Assembly (NCBI GenBank): GCA_947631625.1
Contig: CANRMA010000003.1
Coordinates: 1 to 64,000, forward strand
Reading direction: 5' to 3'
Source: an uncultured Lachnospiraceae bacterium
GTDB lineage: Bacteria; Bacillota; Clostridia; Lachnospirales; Lachnospiraceae
DNA: 64,000 bases
Shown one piece after another: positions 1 to 8,177 of the stretch (positions within the stretch are counted from its first letter, which is position 1; the number at the start of each line of letters is the position of its first letter). Made by a program: the position numbers and the translations under genes. The notes beneath the pieces are model-generated. The model searched no databases. It had not been told where the DNA came from and saw only the letters and a program-made list of their open reading frames with translations.

Positions 1-416
1 CGGTAAACTTTCAACCCGACCATTTATATACCACATATCGGTCAGTGGTAAACTTTCCTTGTGCTATTATTCTAGCAAGCACAAGGCATAAAGTCAATAT
101 GGCTTCCTTAAAATTTTATGTTTTTACCGCATAGTTTATACATATTGAGAAATCACTCAAACTCTGTTGTGTTCTGCTGTTACAGTGTGTTTTATTTTCT
201 CTGTTGTGTTCTAATCGTTTTCTACTGTATTCTCTCTGTTTTTCCGCCTTATACGACACAGCTTAAACTTTCTCCGCTGTAATTTCAGCTTATGATTTTT
301 CTTTGTAACTATCATATCCGGCGCACATTTTTTCATAAAAGGCGGAATCTTTTTTGGTTTTTTCAGGCAAGAAAATCGTTAAGCTGACGCGCTAAGCCGC
401 ATAAAACCGGGAAAGT
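1..416. other. Gene-poor left edge
   Basis: I find no convincing gene here. The stretch is AT-rich. It has a short motif, GGTAAACTTTC, at about 2-12 and again at about 46-56. The 14-base string CTCTGTTGTGTTCT also occurs twice, near 172 and 200. These may be debris of the mobile-element remnant immediately to the right, but no transposase, terminal repeats or target duplication can be shown. Confidence 0.5.
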
Positions 417-663
417 TCAAAATATGCCCCTTAATTTGATGACATTGTAACTGTCGGGAAGGTTTTTTGTATCTTCTCCCGGCTTCAGCATATGCGCGTC
501 CAACAGGCTGCTGTTATATCTTGCTCTCTTTGTGCCTGCTCCCGAGTCTGAACGTTGGATCTAGATTATCCTCAAGGCAGGCCGTCATAAACTCATCGTC
601 CATATACCTGAGTGATTTCAGGCGTTCCAAATCTCTTTTATGTATCTGTTTTGCTTTACTCAA
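417..663 (-). pseudogene. Remnant of PD-(D/E)XK nuclease-family transposase
   Basis: Two pieces of one protein family lie in different frames. The first starts at TTG 663 behind an AAGGAG site. It reads as a typical N-terminus of this family (residues include KRDLERLKSLRYMDDEFMT) and stops at 514. The second, from about 562 to 417, is in a shifted frame. It contains the family's central block with IQRSDSG, KRARYNSSLLDA and LPDSYNVI, which in intact members surrounds the nuclease core (the EVQR-type motif). The segment that should join the two parts, carrying the first catalytic acids, is missing. An internal deletion plus a frameshift therefore killed the gene. Such proteins are abundant selfish genes in Lachnospiraceae. 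The family call rests on remembered consensus and no terminal repeats were found. Confidence 0.7.
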
Positions 664-752
664 CAAATATTCTCCTTTTTATTATACACATTTATATATC
701 GTTTGAAAACTCATTTATTAACTAAATTTTGTCAATTATTAACTAAATTTTG

Positions 753-1934
753 TTAATTTTTTACAAAATAGCTGCCGCCTATCCGGCTTGCGCTTCCGTC
801 AAGGCATAACTTGATCAGTTCGTTCATAAGCTCCTGCAGTGAGATATCGTGTTTATAATTTAATAACATATGTTGTTTTATTGTATCTACATCCTGTGGG
901 GTGTAATCAAGGATGTTCAGGATTTCTGTACGGGTTTTATTAAGAGGGTTTGATCCGCCATCGGGCATATCAGCAGAATTTTTAAGATTTTCAGCATTGT
1001 ATCCCGGCGATAAGATAACGCCTGATATGTTTTCAGAAATGCTTTGTATGAGGTCCTGCGGTGAAACCGCTATTCCAGCTCCCTGTCGTATGAGGCGGTT
1101 ACAGCCATCGCTCAGCGCGTCGGTGATGCGTCCCGGCAGCGCGTATACTTCCCTGCCCTGCTCCAAGGCCATATCCACTGTGATAAGGGTCCCGCTTCTG
1201 TTTCCGGCTTCGATGACAAGCACTATATCGGACATCGCGCTTATTATACGGTTTCTTGGCGGAAAAAGGGTGTTTTTCGGCATGGTATGCGGCGGATATT
1301 CGGAGCATATGCCACCTTTTTCAATGAGCATGTCGTATAGTTCCTTATTTTCGGAGGGATAGCAGATATCCACACCGCAGCCCATCACGCCGAGCGAGTA
1401 TCCGCCTGCAAGAAGCGCCGCCTTTTGTCCTATGCCGTCTATTCCGCGTGCCATGCCGCTTATGATCTGCACTCCTGCCATTGCCAGTTCTCTTCCGAAA
1501 CGCTCTGCCATATTTCTGCCGTATCCGGAGCAGTTCCTTGCTCCTATTATAGCGACGGAAGGTTTTTCCCGAGCCGGGAGTCTGCCTTTATAATAAAGTC
1601 CGTATGGGGCGTCCGGGGCGTTTGCCAGTCTTTGCGGATATTTTTCATGTCCCAGACACGTAAAATATATATTTTCATTTAATAACAGTTGATATTCTTT
1701 GTGTATATCCCTGTTTTGCTTAAACTTTTCCAAATGCTGCGCAAGATCGCGCTTTCTCTGCTGCTGTGTCAAATGTGGAAGCAGTTGTTGGGTTGAAAGG
1801 TTATATATAGTACGCGGAGAACCGAACTTAGAAAGCAGATATTTAATGGTCCTGCCGCCTACTCCGTCGATATTCCAAAGCCAGTGCGCATACGGAAGCT
1901 GACTTTCGTCCGTGTGAAATTTTTTAGTTTCCAT
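753..1934 (-). CDS. dprA: DNA-processing protein DprA
   Basis: DprA binds incoming single-stranded DNA during natural transformation and loads RecA onto it in the cytoplasm. In this 393-residue protein an N-terminal helical SAM-like region (about 15-60) precedes a Rossmann-like core (about 125-290). The core has the family blocks GARNCSGYG (131-139), SGMARGIDG (159-167), CGVDICYPSEN, FPPRNRIIS and GNRSGTLIT. A winged-helix-like C-terminus covers about 330-393. I chose ATG 1934 because AAGGAG lies eight bases upstream. An in-frame ATG at 1967 has no such site. The gene follows comM on the same strand, and a tandem repeat array fills the gap. Whether the host is actually transformable is not shown by this window. 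Confidence 0.95.
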   Translation of the reverse strand: METKKFHTDESQLPYAHWLWNIDGVGGRTIKYLLSKFGSPRTIYNLSTQQLLPHLTQQQRKRDLAQHLEKFKQNRDIHKEYQLLLNENIYFTCLGHEKYPQRLANAPDAPYGLYYKGRLPAREKPSVAIIGARNCSGYGRNMAERFGRELAMAGVQIISGMARGIDGIGQKAALLAGGYSLGVMGCGVDICYPSENKELYDMLIEKGGICSEYPPHTMPKNTLFPPRNRIISAMSDIVLVIEAGNRSGTLITVDMALEQGREVYALPGRITDALSDGCNRLIRQGAGIAVSPQDLIQSISENISGVILSPGYNAENLKNSADMPDGGSNPLNKTRTEILNILDYTPQDVDTIKQHMLLNYKHDISLQELMNELIKLCLDGSASRIGGSYFVKN

Positions 1935-1950
1935 GTATTTTACTCCTTCT

Positions 1951-2132
1951 GCAATATCATCATTCATTTCCAGTATTCAATATAATTCAGTTCCTATGCC
2001 AATATCATTCAGTTCCAATATTTAATATCATTCATTTCCTATGCCAATATCATCTTTCATTTCCAATATTCAATATCATTCAGTTCCTATGCCAATATCA
2101 TTTATTTCCAATATTTAATATCATTCATTTCC
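1951..2132. repeat. Tandem array, eight units of 21-25 bp
   Basis: Eight contiguous units begin at 1951, 1972, 1995, 2017, 2040, 2065, 2088 and 2110. On the minus strand each reads roughly GGAAATGAATGATATT followed by a variable AT-rich or GGCATA tail. Two tail types largely alternate, giving a higher-order period of about 45 bp. The array fills the gap between comM and dprA. Its last unit contains the comM stop codon, and the first ends next to the dprA ribosome-binding site. Units abut with no spacers. Confidence 0.9.
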
Positions 2133-3672
2133 AATATCCAAGATCCGCCGCCCGGTAACACAACGCCTCCGTGAGATGTTCTTCGCGTATATCCGCGCTG
2201 TCGGCCAGATCGGCTATGGTGCGGGCGACTTTTAATATGCGATGGTAGGTGCGGGCGGTAAGTCCGAGTTTTACAAAAAGTTTTTCCAACAGTTTTTCTT
2301 CTTTATAACCGAGGCCGCAGTATTTTACGATATCTTTCGCTCCCATGTCGGCGTTGAAACGGAGCGTGCTTCCCTCAAAGCGCCGCTGCTGTATATATCT
2401 CGCCTGCATGACTCGGTTTCGTATCTCTTCGCTGCTTTCAGCGCGTCTGCCGGCAGTAAGCTCAGATACCCGTACCGGAGCCGCTTCCACGCAGATATCG
2501 ATCCGGTCTAAGATAGGGCCCGATATACGTTCTAAATACCGATGCACTTCATGCGGGCTGCATCTGCATTTGTTCATATCGGGATAGTAACCGCAGGGAC
2601 AGGGGTTCATGGCCCCAACCAACATGAAATCCGCGGGGTAGACATAATTGCCGCTGCTTCTTGCTATATGTACCTGTTTATCTTCCATGGGCTGTCTTAA
2701 AATATCTATGGTCTCTCTCTTAAATTCCGGAAGCTCGTCCAGAAAGAGGACTCCTCTGTGGGCCAGGGTGATAAGTCCCGCCGAAGGTACTTTTCCCCCT
2801 CCTGCAAGGGCTTGTTTGGTCACGGTATGGTGGGGCGCTATGAAAGGTCTTGACTTCATAAGAACTTCTCCTGACAGAAATGCTCCTGATATGCTGTAGA
2901 TAGATGAGACTTCCATGCTTTCTTCGAGTGAAAGCGGCGGCAGGATTGAAGGAATGCGTCTGGCTATCATGGTTTTGCCGGAACCGGGCGGCCCTATTAT
3001 AAGAAGGTGGTGAAATCCTGCCGCCGCTATCTCTGCAGCTCTCTTAACCGCGCTCTGACCGTTTACATCGGCAAAATCCGGCTGTATGGCGTTTTTGCTT
3101 TCGTTAAACAAAGCATTCACATCCACTTTATGCGGCGCGATGATCTCATTTCTCCTGTCGCCTTTTTCGGATAAATACTCCAGAGTCTGCACTATATCGG
3201 AAACGCCTATTATTTCCATATCCTGTACAAACGCCCCTTCTCCGGCGTTGGCTTTTGGCAGTATACAACGTTTAATGCCCTGTTTTTGGGCCTCTCTTAC
3301 GATCGGAAGGACTCCTTTTACCGGCTTTACTTCACCGTTTAAGCCTAATTCTCCGATTATCATTATGTCTTCGCTGTTTTCGGGCGGGAAATATCCGAGC
3401 GCCCCCAGAATGGATACCGCTACGGGAAGGTCGAACAATGCGCCTTCTTTACGCATGTCCGCAGGTGAAAGGTTTACGTTGATACACAAAGCCGGCAGCG
3501 GTATCCCTGCATTTTTCAGCGCTACCTTAACCCGTTCCCTGGCTTCTTTTATCTCGCAGCCCAACAGCCCTACCATCTGAAAGCACGGCAGTCCCTGCGA
3601 CACATCAACCTCTACCTTTATCAGACAGGCGTCAATGCCGTGAACGGTTCCTGATGTAATTGATCTGAACAA
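2125..3672 (-). CDS. comM: YifB/ComM-family Mg-chelatase-like AAA ATPase
   Basis: ComM-type proteins are AAA+ helicases. In Haemophilus and Vibrio they drive branch migration during transformation. This 515-residue protein has the usual length and order. An N-terminal ChlI-like domain (about 20-170) is followed by an AAA+ module with Walker A GPPGSGKT at 227-234, a Walker B block near GVLFLDELPEF, the cysteine-rich segment NPCPCGYYPD and a C-terminal helical domain. The start is TTG at 3672, preceded by AGGAGG eight bases upstream. The stop codon lies inside the last unit of the tandem array that separates this gene from dprA. Adjacency to dprA supports a shared role in handling imported DNA, though many bacteria that are not known to be transformable also keep comM. 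Confidence 0.93.
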   Translation of the reverse strand: MFRSITSGTVHGIDACLIKVEVDVSQGLPCFQMVGLLGCEIKEARERVKVALKNAGIPLPALCINVNLSPADMRKEGALFDLPVAVSILGALGYFPPENSEDIMIIGELGLNGEVKPVKGVLPIVREAQKQGIKRCILPKANAGEGAFVQDMEIIGVSDIVQTLEYLSEKGDRRNEIIAPHKVDVNALFNESKNAIQPDFADVNGQSAVKRAAEIAAAGFHHLLIIGPPGSGKTMIARRIPSILPPLSLEESMEVSSIYSISGAFLSGEVLMKSRPFIAPHHTVTKQALAGGGKVPSAGLITLAHRGVLFLDELPEFKRETIDILRQPMEDKQVHIARSSGNYVYPADFMLVGAMNPCPCGYYPDMNKCRCSPHEVHRYLERISGPILDRIDICVEAAPVRVSELTAGRRAESSEEIRNRVMQARYIQQRRFEGSTLRFNADMGAKDIVKYCGLGYKEEKLLEKLFVKLGLTARTYHRILKVARTIADLADSADIREEHLTEALCYRAADLGYWK

Positions 3673-3849
3673 AAAATATTCCTCCTATCATTAATGTGCA
3701 ATAAATAACATGTGTTACGTTGAATATACGGCGATATGCCGGAATTTCTGAACAATGTGGATATGTTTAGGCACAGCGCCCACACTCCGACGCTTTAGTG
3801 TTAATAATATATCACTATATGGTACGGAATGCAAGCGCCATTTTTCAGA

Positions 3850-4908
3850 TTACATGATCTTGTTGGCCATGCCGTCCGGATCTACCGCAAACTGGATAGC
3901 CATTTCTCTTCCTATCTTTCCCTCATAGTAGAGCTGCAAAATGCTCTCATCCATGGTTATCATGCCCATCTTGCGGTTAGTCTGCATAACGGACACGAGC
4001 TGATGAGATTTACCTTCGCGGATAAGGTTCCTTACCGCATGATTGGCATGCATGACCTCAAAAGCCGCCACACGCCCGCCTCCGTCGCGAGTCGGTATAA
4101 GCTGCTGTGATATAACGGCTTCCAGAACGCCCGCGAACTGTACACGGATCTGCTGCTGCTGATAGGGCGGGAAAACATCGATAACACGGTCAACGGTGCT
4201 GGCCGCGCCGATGGTATGTAAGGTTGAAAGCACGAGATGTCCTGTTTCGGCCGCGGTTATCGCGATACTGATAGTTTCGAAATCACGCATCTCGCCCACG
4301 AGTATAACGTCAGGATCTTCACGCAGCGCAGCGCGAAGGGCATTGTTGTAGCTTTGTGAATCAAGCCCTATCTCACGCTGATTGATCATGGCCATTTTAT
4401 GGGTATGAAGATACTCGATTGGGTCCTCAAGCGTTATTATATGGGCATCCCTGTTGTTATTAACTTTGTCGATGATCGCGGCAAGAGTGGTGGATTTACC
4501 GCTTCCCGTAGGGCCTGTAACAAGAATAAGCCCTCTTTTCCGCTCATACAGATCGATAACGGAGGACGGGACCCCCAATACTTCAGGCGACGGCACACTG
4601 GTATTAACAACACGAAAAGCTATCGCGTCCGAGTTTCTCTGTCTGAATATATTTACACGGTAACGGCTGAAGCCCGGTATCGCATAGGACATATCGACTT
4701 CTCCATGCTCCTCGTAACGCTCGCGCTGACTGTCATTCATGACCGCAGTTGCAATTTCATGCGTATCACGCTGTTCCAACACGGGGTAAGCATCCATTGT
4801 GACAAGTTTTCCGTTCACCCTCATCTTAGGAGGTATGCCTACGGTTATATGTACGTCGGAGGCGCCGGCTTCACTTGCCGTCCTCAAAATCTCTTCTATT
4901 AATGGCAT
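3850..4908 (-). CDS. pilT: Type IV pilus retraction ATPase PilT
   Basis: PilT is the hexameric cytoplasmic motor that depolymerises type IV pili. It powers twitching and, in competent bacteria, DNA uptake. The 352-residue sequence carries Walker A GPTGSGKST (132-140), the Asp box TLEDPIEY (159-166), Walker B DVILVGEMRD (200-209) and the His box GHLVLSTLHT. It also has a C-terminal AVRNLIREGK motif, which matches the AIRNLIRE signature of PilT rather than PilB. No other pilus gene is in this window, so the rest of the machine must lie elsewhere. It follows the degenerate HD-GYP gene by about 30 bp and probably shares its transcript. About 180 bp separate it from comM. Confidence 0.92.
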   Translation of the reverse strand: MPLIEEILRTASEAGASDVHITVGIPPKMRVNGKLVTMDAYPVLEQRDTHEIATAVMNDSQRERYEEHGEVDMSYAIPGFSRYRVNIFRQRNSDAIAFRVVNTSVPSPEVLGVPSSVIDLYERKRGLILVTGPTGSGKSTTLAAIIDKVNNNRDAHIITLEDPIEYLHTHKMAMINQREIGLDSQSYNNALRAALREDPDVILVGEMRDFETISIAITAAETGHLVLSTLHTIGAASTVDRVIDVFPPYQQQQIRVQFAGVLEAVISQQLIPTRDGGGRVAAFEVMHANHAVRNLIREGKSHQLVSVMQTNRKMGMITMDESILQLYYEGKIGREMAIQFAVDPDGMANKIM

Positions 4909-4937
4909 TTTTGATATTTTCTCCCTTTCTGTATTTA

Positions 4938-6173
4938 CTAAAAGGCGCCCGGAACATATTCTTCGGCATCGTCATCCTGCGCATCCGTTCTTTCAGCCTT
5001 TGTTTTCTCATCATCCGGTTCGCTTCCCGGAATTTCCACCATGCTTGGAGACGCGCCTACGTAAGCGGTATCTTCAATCTTTATTCCGTGTTTCTCCAGG
5101 AATTTCTTATTCATCTCATAACGATTATCCATCGTCTTCATTATATCCACGATCTCAAGCCTGCCTTCGTATTCCTTCTTAGACAGATCTATAAGTTTAT
5201 TGTCGGCAAACGTCAGTATAATGGGTTTTAAGATATTATCGGGATTTTCCGACAACACCAGTCCTTTCTCTTTCGTATTTAACTCTACGCTCACCCCTGC
5301 AAACAGGATCTTTACTGAGTCGCAAAGCGCCTTTACCACATCCGCGTCAAAAAAGTCCGGATTACCGATAAGGTATTTGAGCGCGGCCACTTCAGAAGCC
5401 GGCGGCTTATCTATCTGCATCGCCGTCATGGTATCAAAAGTTTCCGCAACCATAAGTATCTTGGAGCCGATAAGCAGTTTCACCGCTTCCGGCGAATCGC
5501 CGTTCTCAAGATTTTCCAACGCCTTTCTTGCCTGCATGCATATCCTTTTTACGTTGGGAGCCGTGGCAAAAACCTGATCCAGAATATCAATACCCGCTAT
5601 CTCAGCCGCCCTTATCTGCGCTTTCTCCTCCGGCGTGGGATTATCGCTTGTCAGAGCCTCTTTGGGCGCGGCAAGCTTACCTATGTCATGCGCTATGGCT
5701 GCAGTCACCGTATCAAGCTGTTCCGCCACGGATACATTCATCGTATGGGTTATGAGCGCGCACAAAATAGCGACATTTAATGAATGTTTATACGTATAGT
5801 CTTCCTTGCTGCGCAGGTTCTGCATAAGGTATATCTTTCTGTCCATATGACCGTAATTCTTGATGATATTCGCTGTGATGGACTGCATCTTGGCAGCCTT
5901 CTTAGTCTCTAAGATCTTATCAAGTTCCTCTTTGATGGCAAAGACATATATAGTCTGAAATCTTTCAAAATATATATCGTCCTGCGTCATCGGAGGCACA
6001 GGTTCTGCCGGCTCAAGCACAAAAATACCTATCAGGCCAAAATTCCTGATACTGTTAATGCCCTGATATGTGAGTCTGGAATCCCTTTCATACAAAAGAA
6101 CTCCGTTTTTATTATAAACAGGCCTTGCTAATCTCATTCCGGTCTTTAAATCATCTGTTTTTACAAAGATCAT
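4938..6173 (-). CDS. Degenerate HD-GYP-like protein
   Basis: The 411-residue protein has the layout of a cyclic-di-GMP phosphodiesterase, with an N-terminal DUF3391-like region (about 1-60) followed by an HD domain. His130 (KHSLNVAILC) and AHDIGK (161-166) are kept. The downstream landmarks are not: the MxxH histidine is replaced within IRAAEIAGIDIL, and neither HHE nor the GYP motif is present. A trace of the later block survives as ILMVAETFDTMTA. From family knowledge, catalysis needs those metal-binding histidines, so this is probably a non-catalytic sensor or a divergent HD hydrolase. The C-terminal 40 residues are acidic and disordered. It sits between sigK and pilT on one strand, and GGGAGAG precedes the ATG. 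Confidence 0.7.
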   Translation of the reverse strand: MIFVKTDDLKTGMRLARPVYNKNGVLLYERDSRLTYQGINSIRNFGLIGIFVLEPAEPVPPMTQDDIYFERFQTIYVFAIKEELDKILETKKAAKMQSITANIIKNYGHMDRKIYLMQNLRSKEDYTYKHSLNVAILCALITHTMNVSVAEQLDTVTAAIAHDIGKLAAPKEALTSDNPTPEEKAQIRAAEIAGIDILDQVFATAPNVKRICMQARKALENLENGDSPEAVKLLIGSKILMVAETFDTMTAMQIDKPPASEVAALKYLIGNPDFFDADVVKALCDSVKILFAGVSVELNTKEKGLVLSENPDNILKPIILTFADNKLIDLSKKEYEGRLEIVDIMKTMDNRYEMNKKFLEKHGIKIEDTAYVGASPSMVEIPGSEPDDEKTKAERTDAQDDDAEEYVPGAF

Positions 6174-6197
6174 CTGACTTCTCTCCCTGTATATTGC

Positions 6198-6827
6198 CTA
6201 ATCAAAGCCTTCCCGAAGCTTCTCTAACGCTCTTTTTTCGATCCTGGAGACATAACTTCTGGAAATACCAAGTCTTTTACCGATCTCGCGCTGCGTGACC
6301 TCCCTGTCGCCGGTAAGGCCGTAGCGCAGGATAAGTATCTCCTTCTCACGTTCGTCCAGTTTCTCATTAAGCAGTCCCGATAATCGCTTCAGACGTTCCC
6401 TGACATCCATCCGCTCCACTATATCTGCCTGCTCCTGCTCTATTATATCAAGCAGGTTGATCTCATTGCCTTCCCTGTCAGTCCCTATCGGCTCATACAG
6501 CGATACTTCCCTGGATTTCTTTTTCCCTGCCCTGAGCAGCATCAACAGTTCATTATCGATACATCTTGAAGCGTAGGTACTGAGTTTGCCTTTGCCTTCA
6601 TCAAAAGAGTCTATCGCTTTAATGAGACCTATCGTTCCGGTCGAGATAAGATCTTCCATGTCCTCGTCCGCATTCTGATACTTCTTAGCAATATATGCCA
6701 CCAGACGAAGATTATGCTCAACCAACAGTTCTTTAGCCTCCCGCTTTTGCCTTATATCTCCGGTCTTAAGCTGCCTTAAGTATTCGGCTTCTTCTTTCGC
6801 TGTAAGCGGCTGCTTAAATGTTTTCAA
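6198..6827 (-). CDS. sigK: Sporulation-type sigma factor (SigK-like)
   Basis: This 209-residue sigma-70 family factor directs RNA polymerase to alternative promoters, and the best family match I recognise is SigK. Region 2 is clear (HNLRLVAYIAKKY, DLISTGTIGLIKAIDSF, LSTYASRCIDNE). The VSLYEPIGTDREGNE block follows the SigK/SigE pattern. Region 4 has the helix-turn-helix TQREIGKRLGISRSYVSR. Only about ten residues precede region 1.2, so the cleavable pro-sequence of Bacillus SigK is absent, as in Clostridioides difficile. The start is TTG at 6827 behind GGGGG. A sigma-A-type promoter lies about 105 bp upstream. SigK versus SigE cannot be settled fully without alignment. Confidence 0.75.
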   Translation of the reverse strand: MKTFKQPLTAKEEAEYLRQLKTGDIRQKREAKELLVEHNLRLVAYIAKKYQNADEDMEDLISTGTIGLIKAIDSFDEGKGKLSTYASRCIDNELLMLLRAGKKKSREVSLYEPIGTDREGNEINLLDIIEQEQADIVERMDVRERLKRLSGLLNEKLDEREKEILILRYGLTGDREVTQREIGKRLGISRSYVSRIEKRALEKLREGFD

Positions 6828-6930
6828 AAGAAGCCCCCAAAGTTCATTTACTTTATTCTATGACTCTTTGGCAGCCTGAGTGCCTTTCCACACAAAAATA
6901 AGGCATGGCTATTTTATTTTGACAATATCA

Positions 6931-6965
6931 TTATACACAAAAATTGTATAAAATTCAATACAATC
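6931..6965 (-). promoter_or_regulatory. sigK promoter with inverted repeat
   Basis: On the minus strand TTGAAT (6954-6959) and TATAAT (6931-6936) are separated by 17 bases. A perfect inverted repeat, ATTGTAT (6944-6950) and ATACAAT (6959-6965), straddles the -35 region and could be an operator. No regulator is identified. Confidence 0.6.
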
Positions 6966-6996
6966 TTTAATGTTCGGCACATAAACATACGAAATT

Positions 6997-8142
6997 TTAA
7001 AACAAAAACTTTGCCATAACATAGTTGCTTATATCTGTCCCGTACGGCGTGAGACGGATCGGATCGCCTTCCGAAATAAGACCGTCTTTTCGCAGTTTTT
7101 TAAGCGTTTCTCCATACACTTCTTCGATCGGCAGCGCAAATTTTTTAAAAAAGTCCGCCTTTTTTACCCCTTCCGTCAGGCGCAGCCCCAGGAACATAAA
7201 TTCTTCCATCTGCTCCTGCTTTGTCAGGGAATGCAGGTTTCTTTGGCAGGTCAGGCCGTTTTGCGCGGATAAGAGTGCCTTTTCATATACTTCCATATCA
7301 TCACAGTTATTCCACCGCACGTCGCCGACCATTGACGCAGCGCCCAGGCCGAAGCCGACATAATCTCCTCTCTGCCAGTATACTTTGTTGTGTATGCATT
7401 CATAGCCGTCCTTTGCATAATTGGATATCTCATATCTGTGATAGCCGCAGCTCTCAAGAAACTGCTTTGTCATCTCATAAAGCTGTCTGTCTTCTTCTTC
7501 CGTCGCAAGCTGAAGCCTGTCCCGATTGTCGTAAAACCATGTCCCTTCTTCGAGTATTAGACTGTAAGCCGAGATATGTTCAGGCGCATATGCGGTCACC
7601 TTTTCAAGAGTCGCGCGATAAGAAGCCGCGCTCTGACCGGGGATCGCCGACATCAGATCGACATTTATGTTCTTAAATCCTGCATTTCTTGCCAGTTCAT
7701 ATGCCTTGCAAAAAGCCGCATAATCGTGCAGCCTTCCGAGTGTTTTCAGTTCCTCATCGTCCGCAGTCTGAAGCCCTATACTCAGTCTGTTTATTCCGGC
7801 CTCCGGATATCTTTCCATTTTATCCCGCGTAACCGTGTCGGGGTTTACCTCTATGGTTATCTCGGCGTCCTTTGCTATGTCAAAGCGGTCTTTTAGTTTA
7901 CATAATATTGCCGCAATATCCTCCGCATTCAGAAAAGACGGAGTACCGCCGCCAAAAAATATTGAAATTACTTTGTGGGAAACATAACGGTCGGCCTGCT
8001 GCTCTATCTCGCGCAGCAACAGGTTTACATAATGTGACATTTCATCTTCCGCCGCCGGAAAAGAAAGGAAATCGCAGTACAGGCATTTCCGACGGCAGAA
8101 GGGGATGTGGATATATATGCTAAGAGGGGTTGGTTCATTCAT
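6997..8142 (-). CDS. hemW: Radical SAM heme chaperone HemW
   Basis: HemW is a radical-SAM protein once annotated as oxygen-independent coproporphyrinogen oxidase and now seen as a heme chaperone. The 381-residue sequence opens with IYIHIPFCRRKCLYCDF (about 9-25). That is the CxxxCxxC cluster motif, with Phe following CxYCD as in HemW. SIFFGGGTPS, the SAM-binding block, follows. The C-terminal HemN-like region contains GLGAASM and a winged-helix tail (EEFMFLGLRL). The start has AAGGAG nine bases upstream. It lies 35 bp after lepA on the same strand, an arrangement common in Firmicutes, so it is probably co-transcribed. Heme or porphyrin binding itself cannot be judged from sequence. Confidence 0.93.
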   Translation of the reverse strand: MNEPTPLSIYIHIPFCRRKCLYCDFLSFPAAEDEMSHYVNLLLREIEQQADRYVSHKVISIFFGGGTPSFLNAEDIAAILCKLKDRFDIAKDAEITIEVNPDTVTRDKMERYPEAGINRLSIGLQTADDEELKTLGRLHDYAAFCKAYELARNAGFKNINVDLMSAIPGQSAASYRATLEKVTAYAPEHISAYSLILEEGTWFYDNRDRLQLATEEEDRQLYEMTKQFLESCGYHRYEISNYAKDGYECIHNKVYWQRGDYVGFGLGAASMVGDVRWNNCDDMEVYEKALLSAQNGLTCQRNLHSLTKQEQMEEFMFLGLRLTEGVKKADFFKKFALPIEEVYGETLKKLRKDGLISEGDPIRLTPYGTDISNYVMAKFLF

Positions 8143-8177
8143 TTGCGCAGACTCCTTATTTGTGCCGCCAAACGGAC

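Noticed and set aside
467-706. 79-residue plus-strand frame
   Set aside because: It is antisense to the transposase remnant, whose minus-strand fragments match a known family.
1951-2132. CRISPR array
   Set aside because: Units of 21-25 bp abut directly with no unique spacers, and no cas gene is near.
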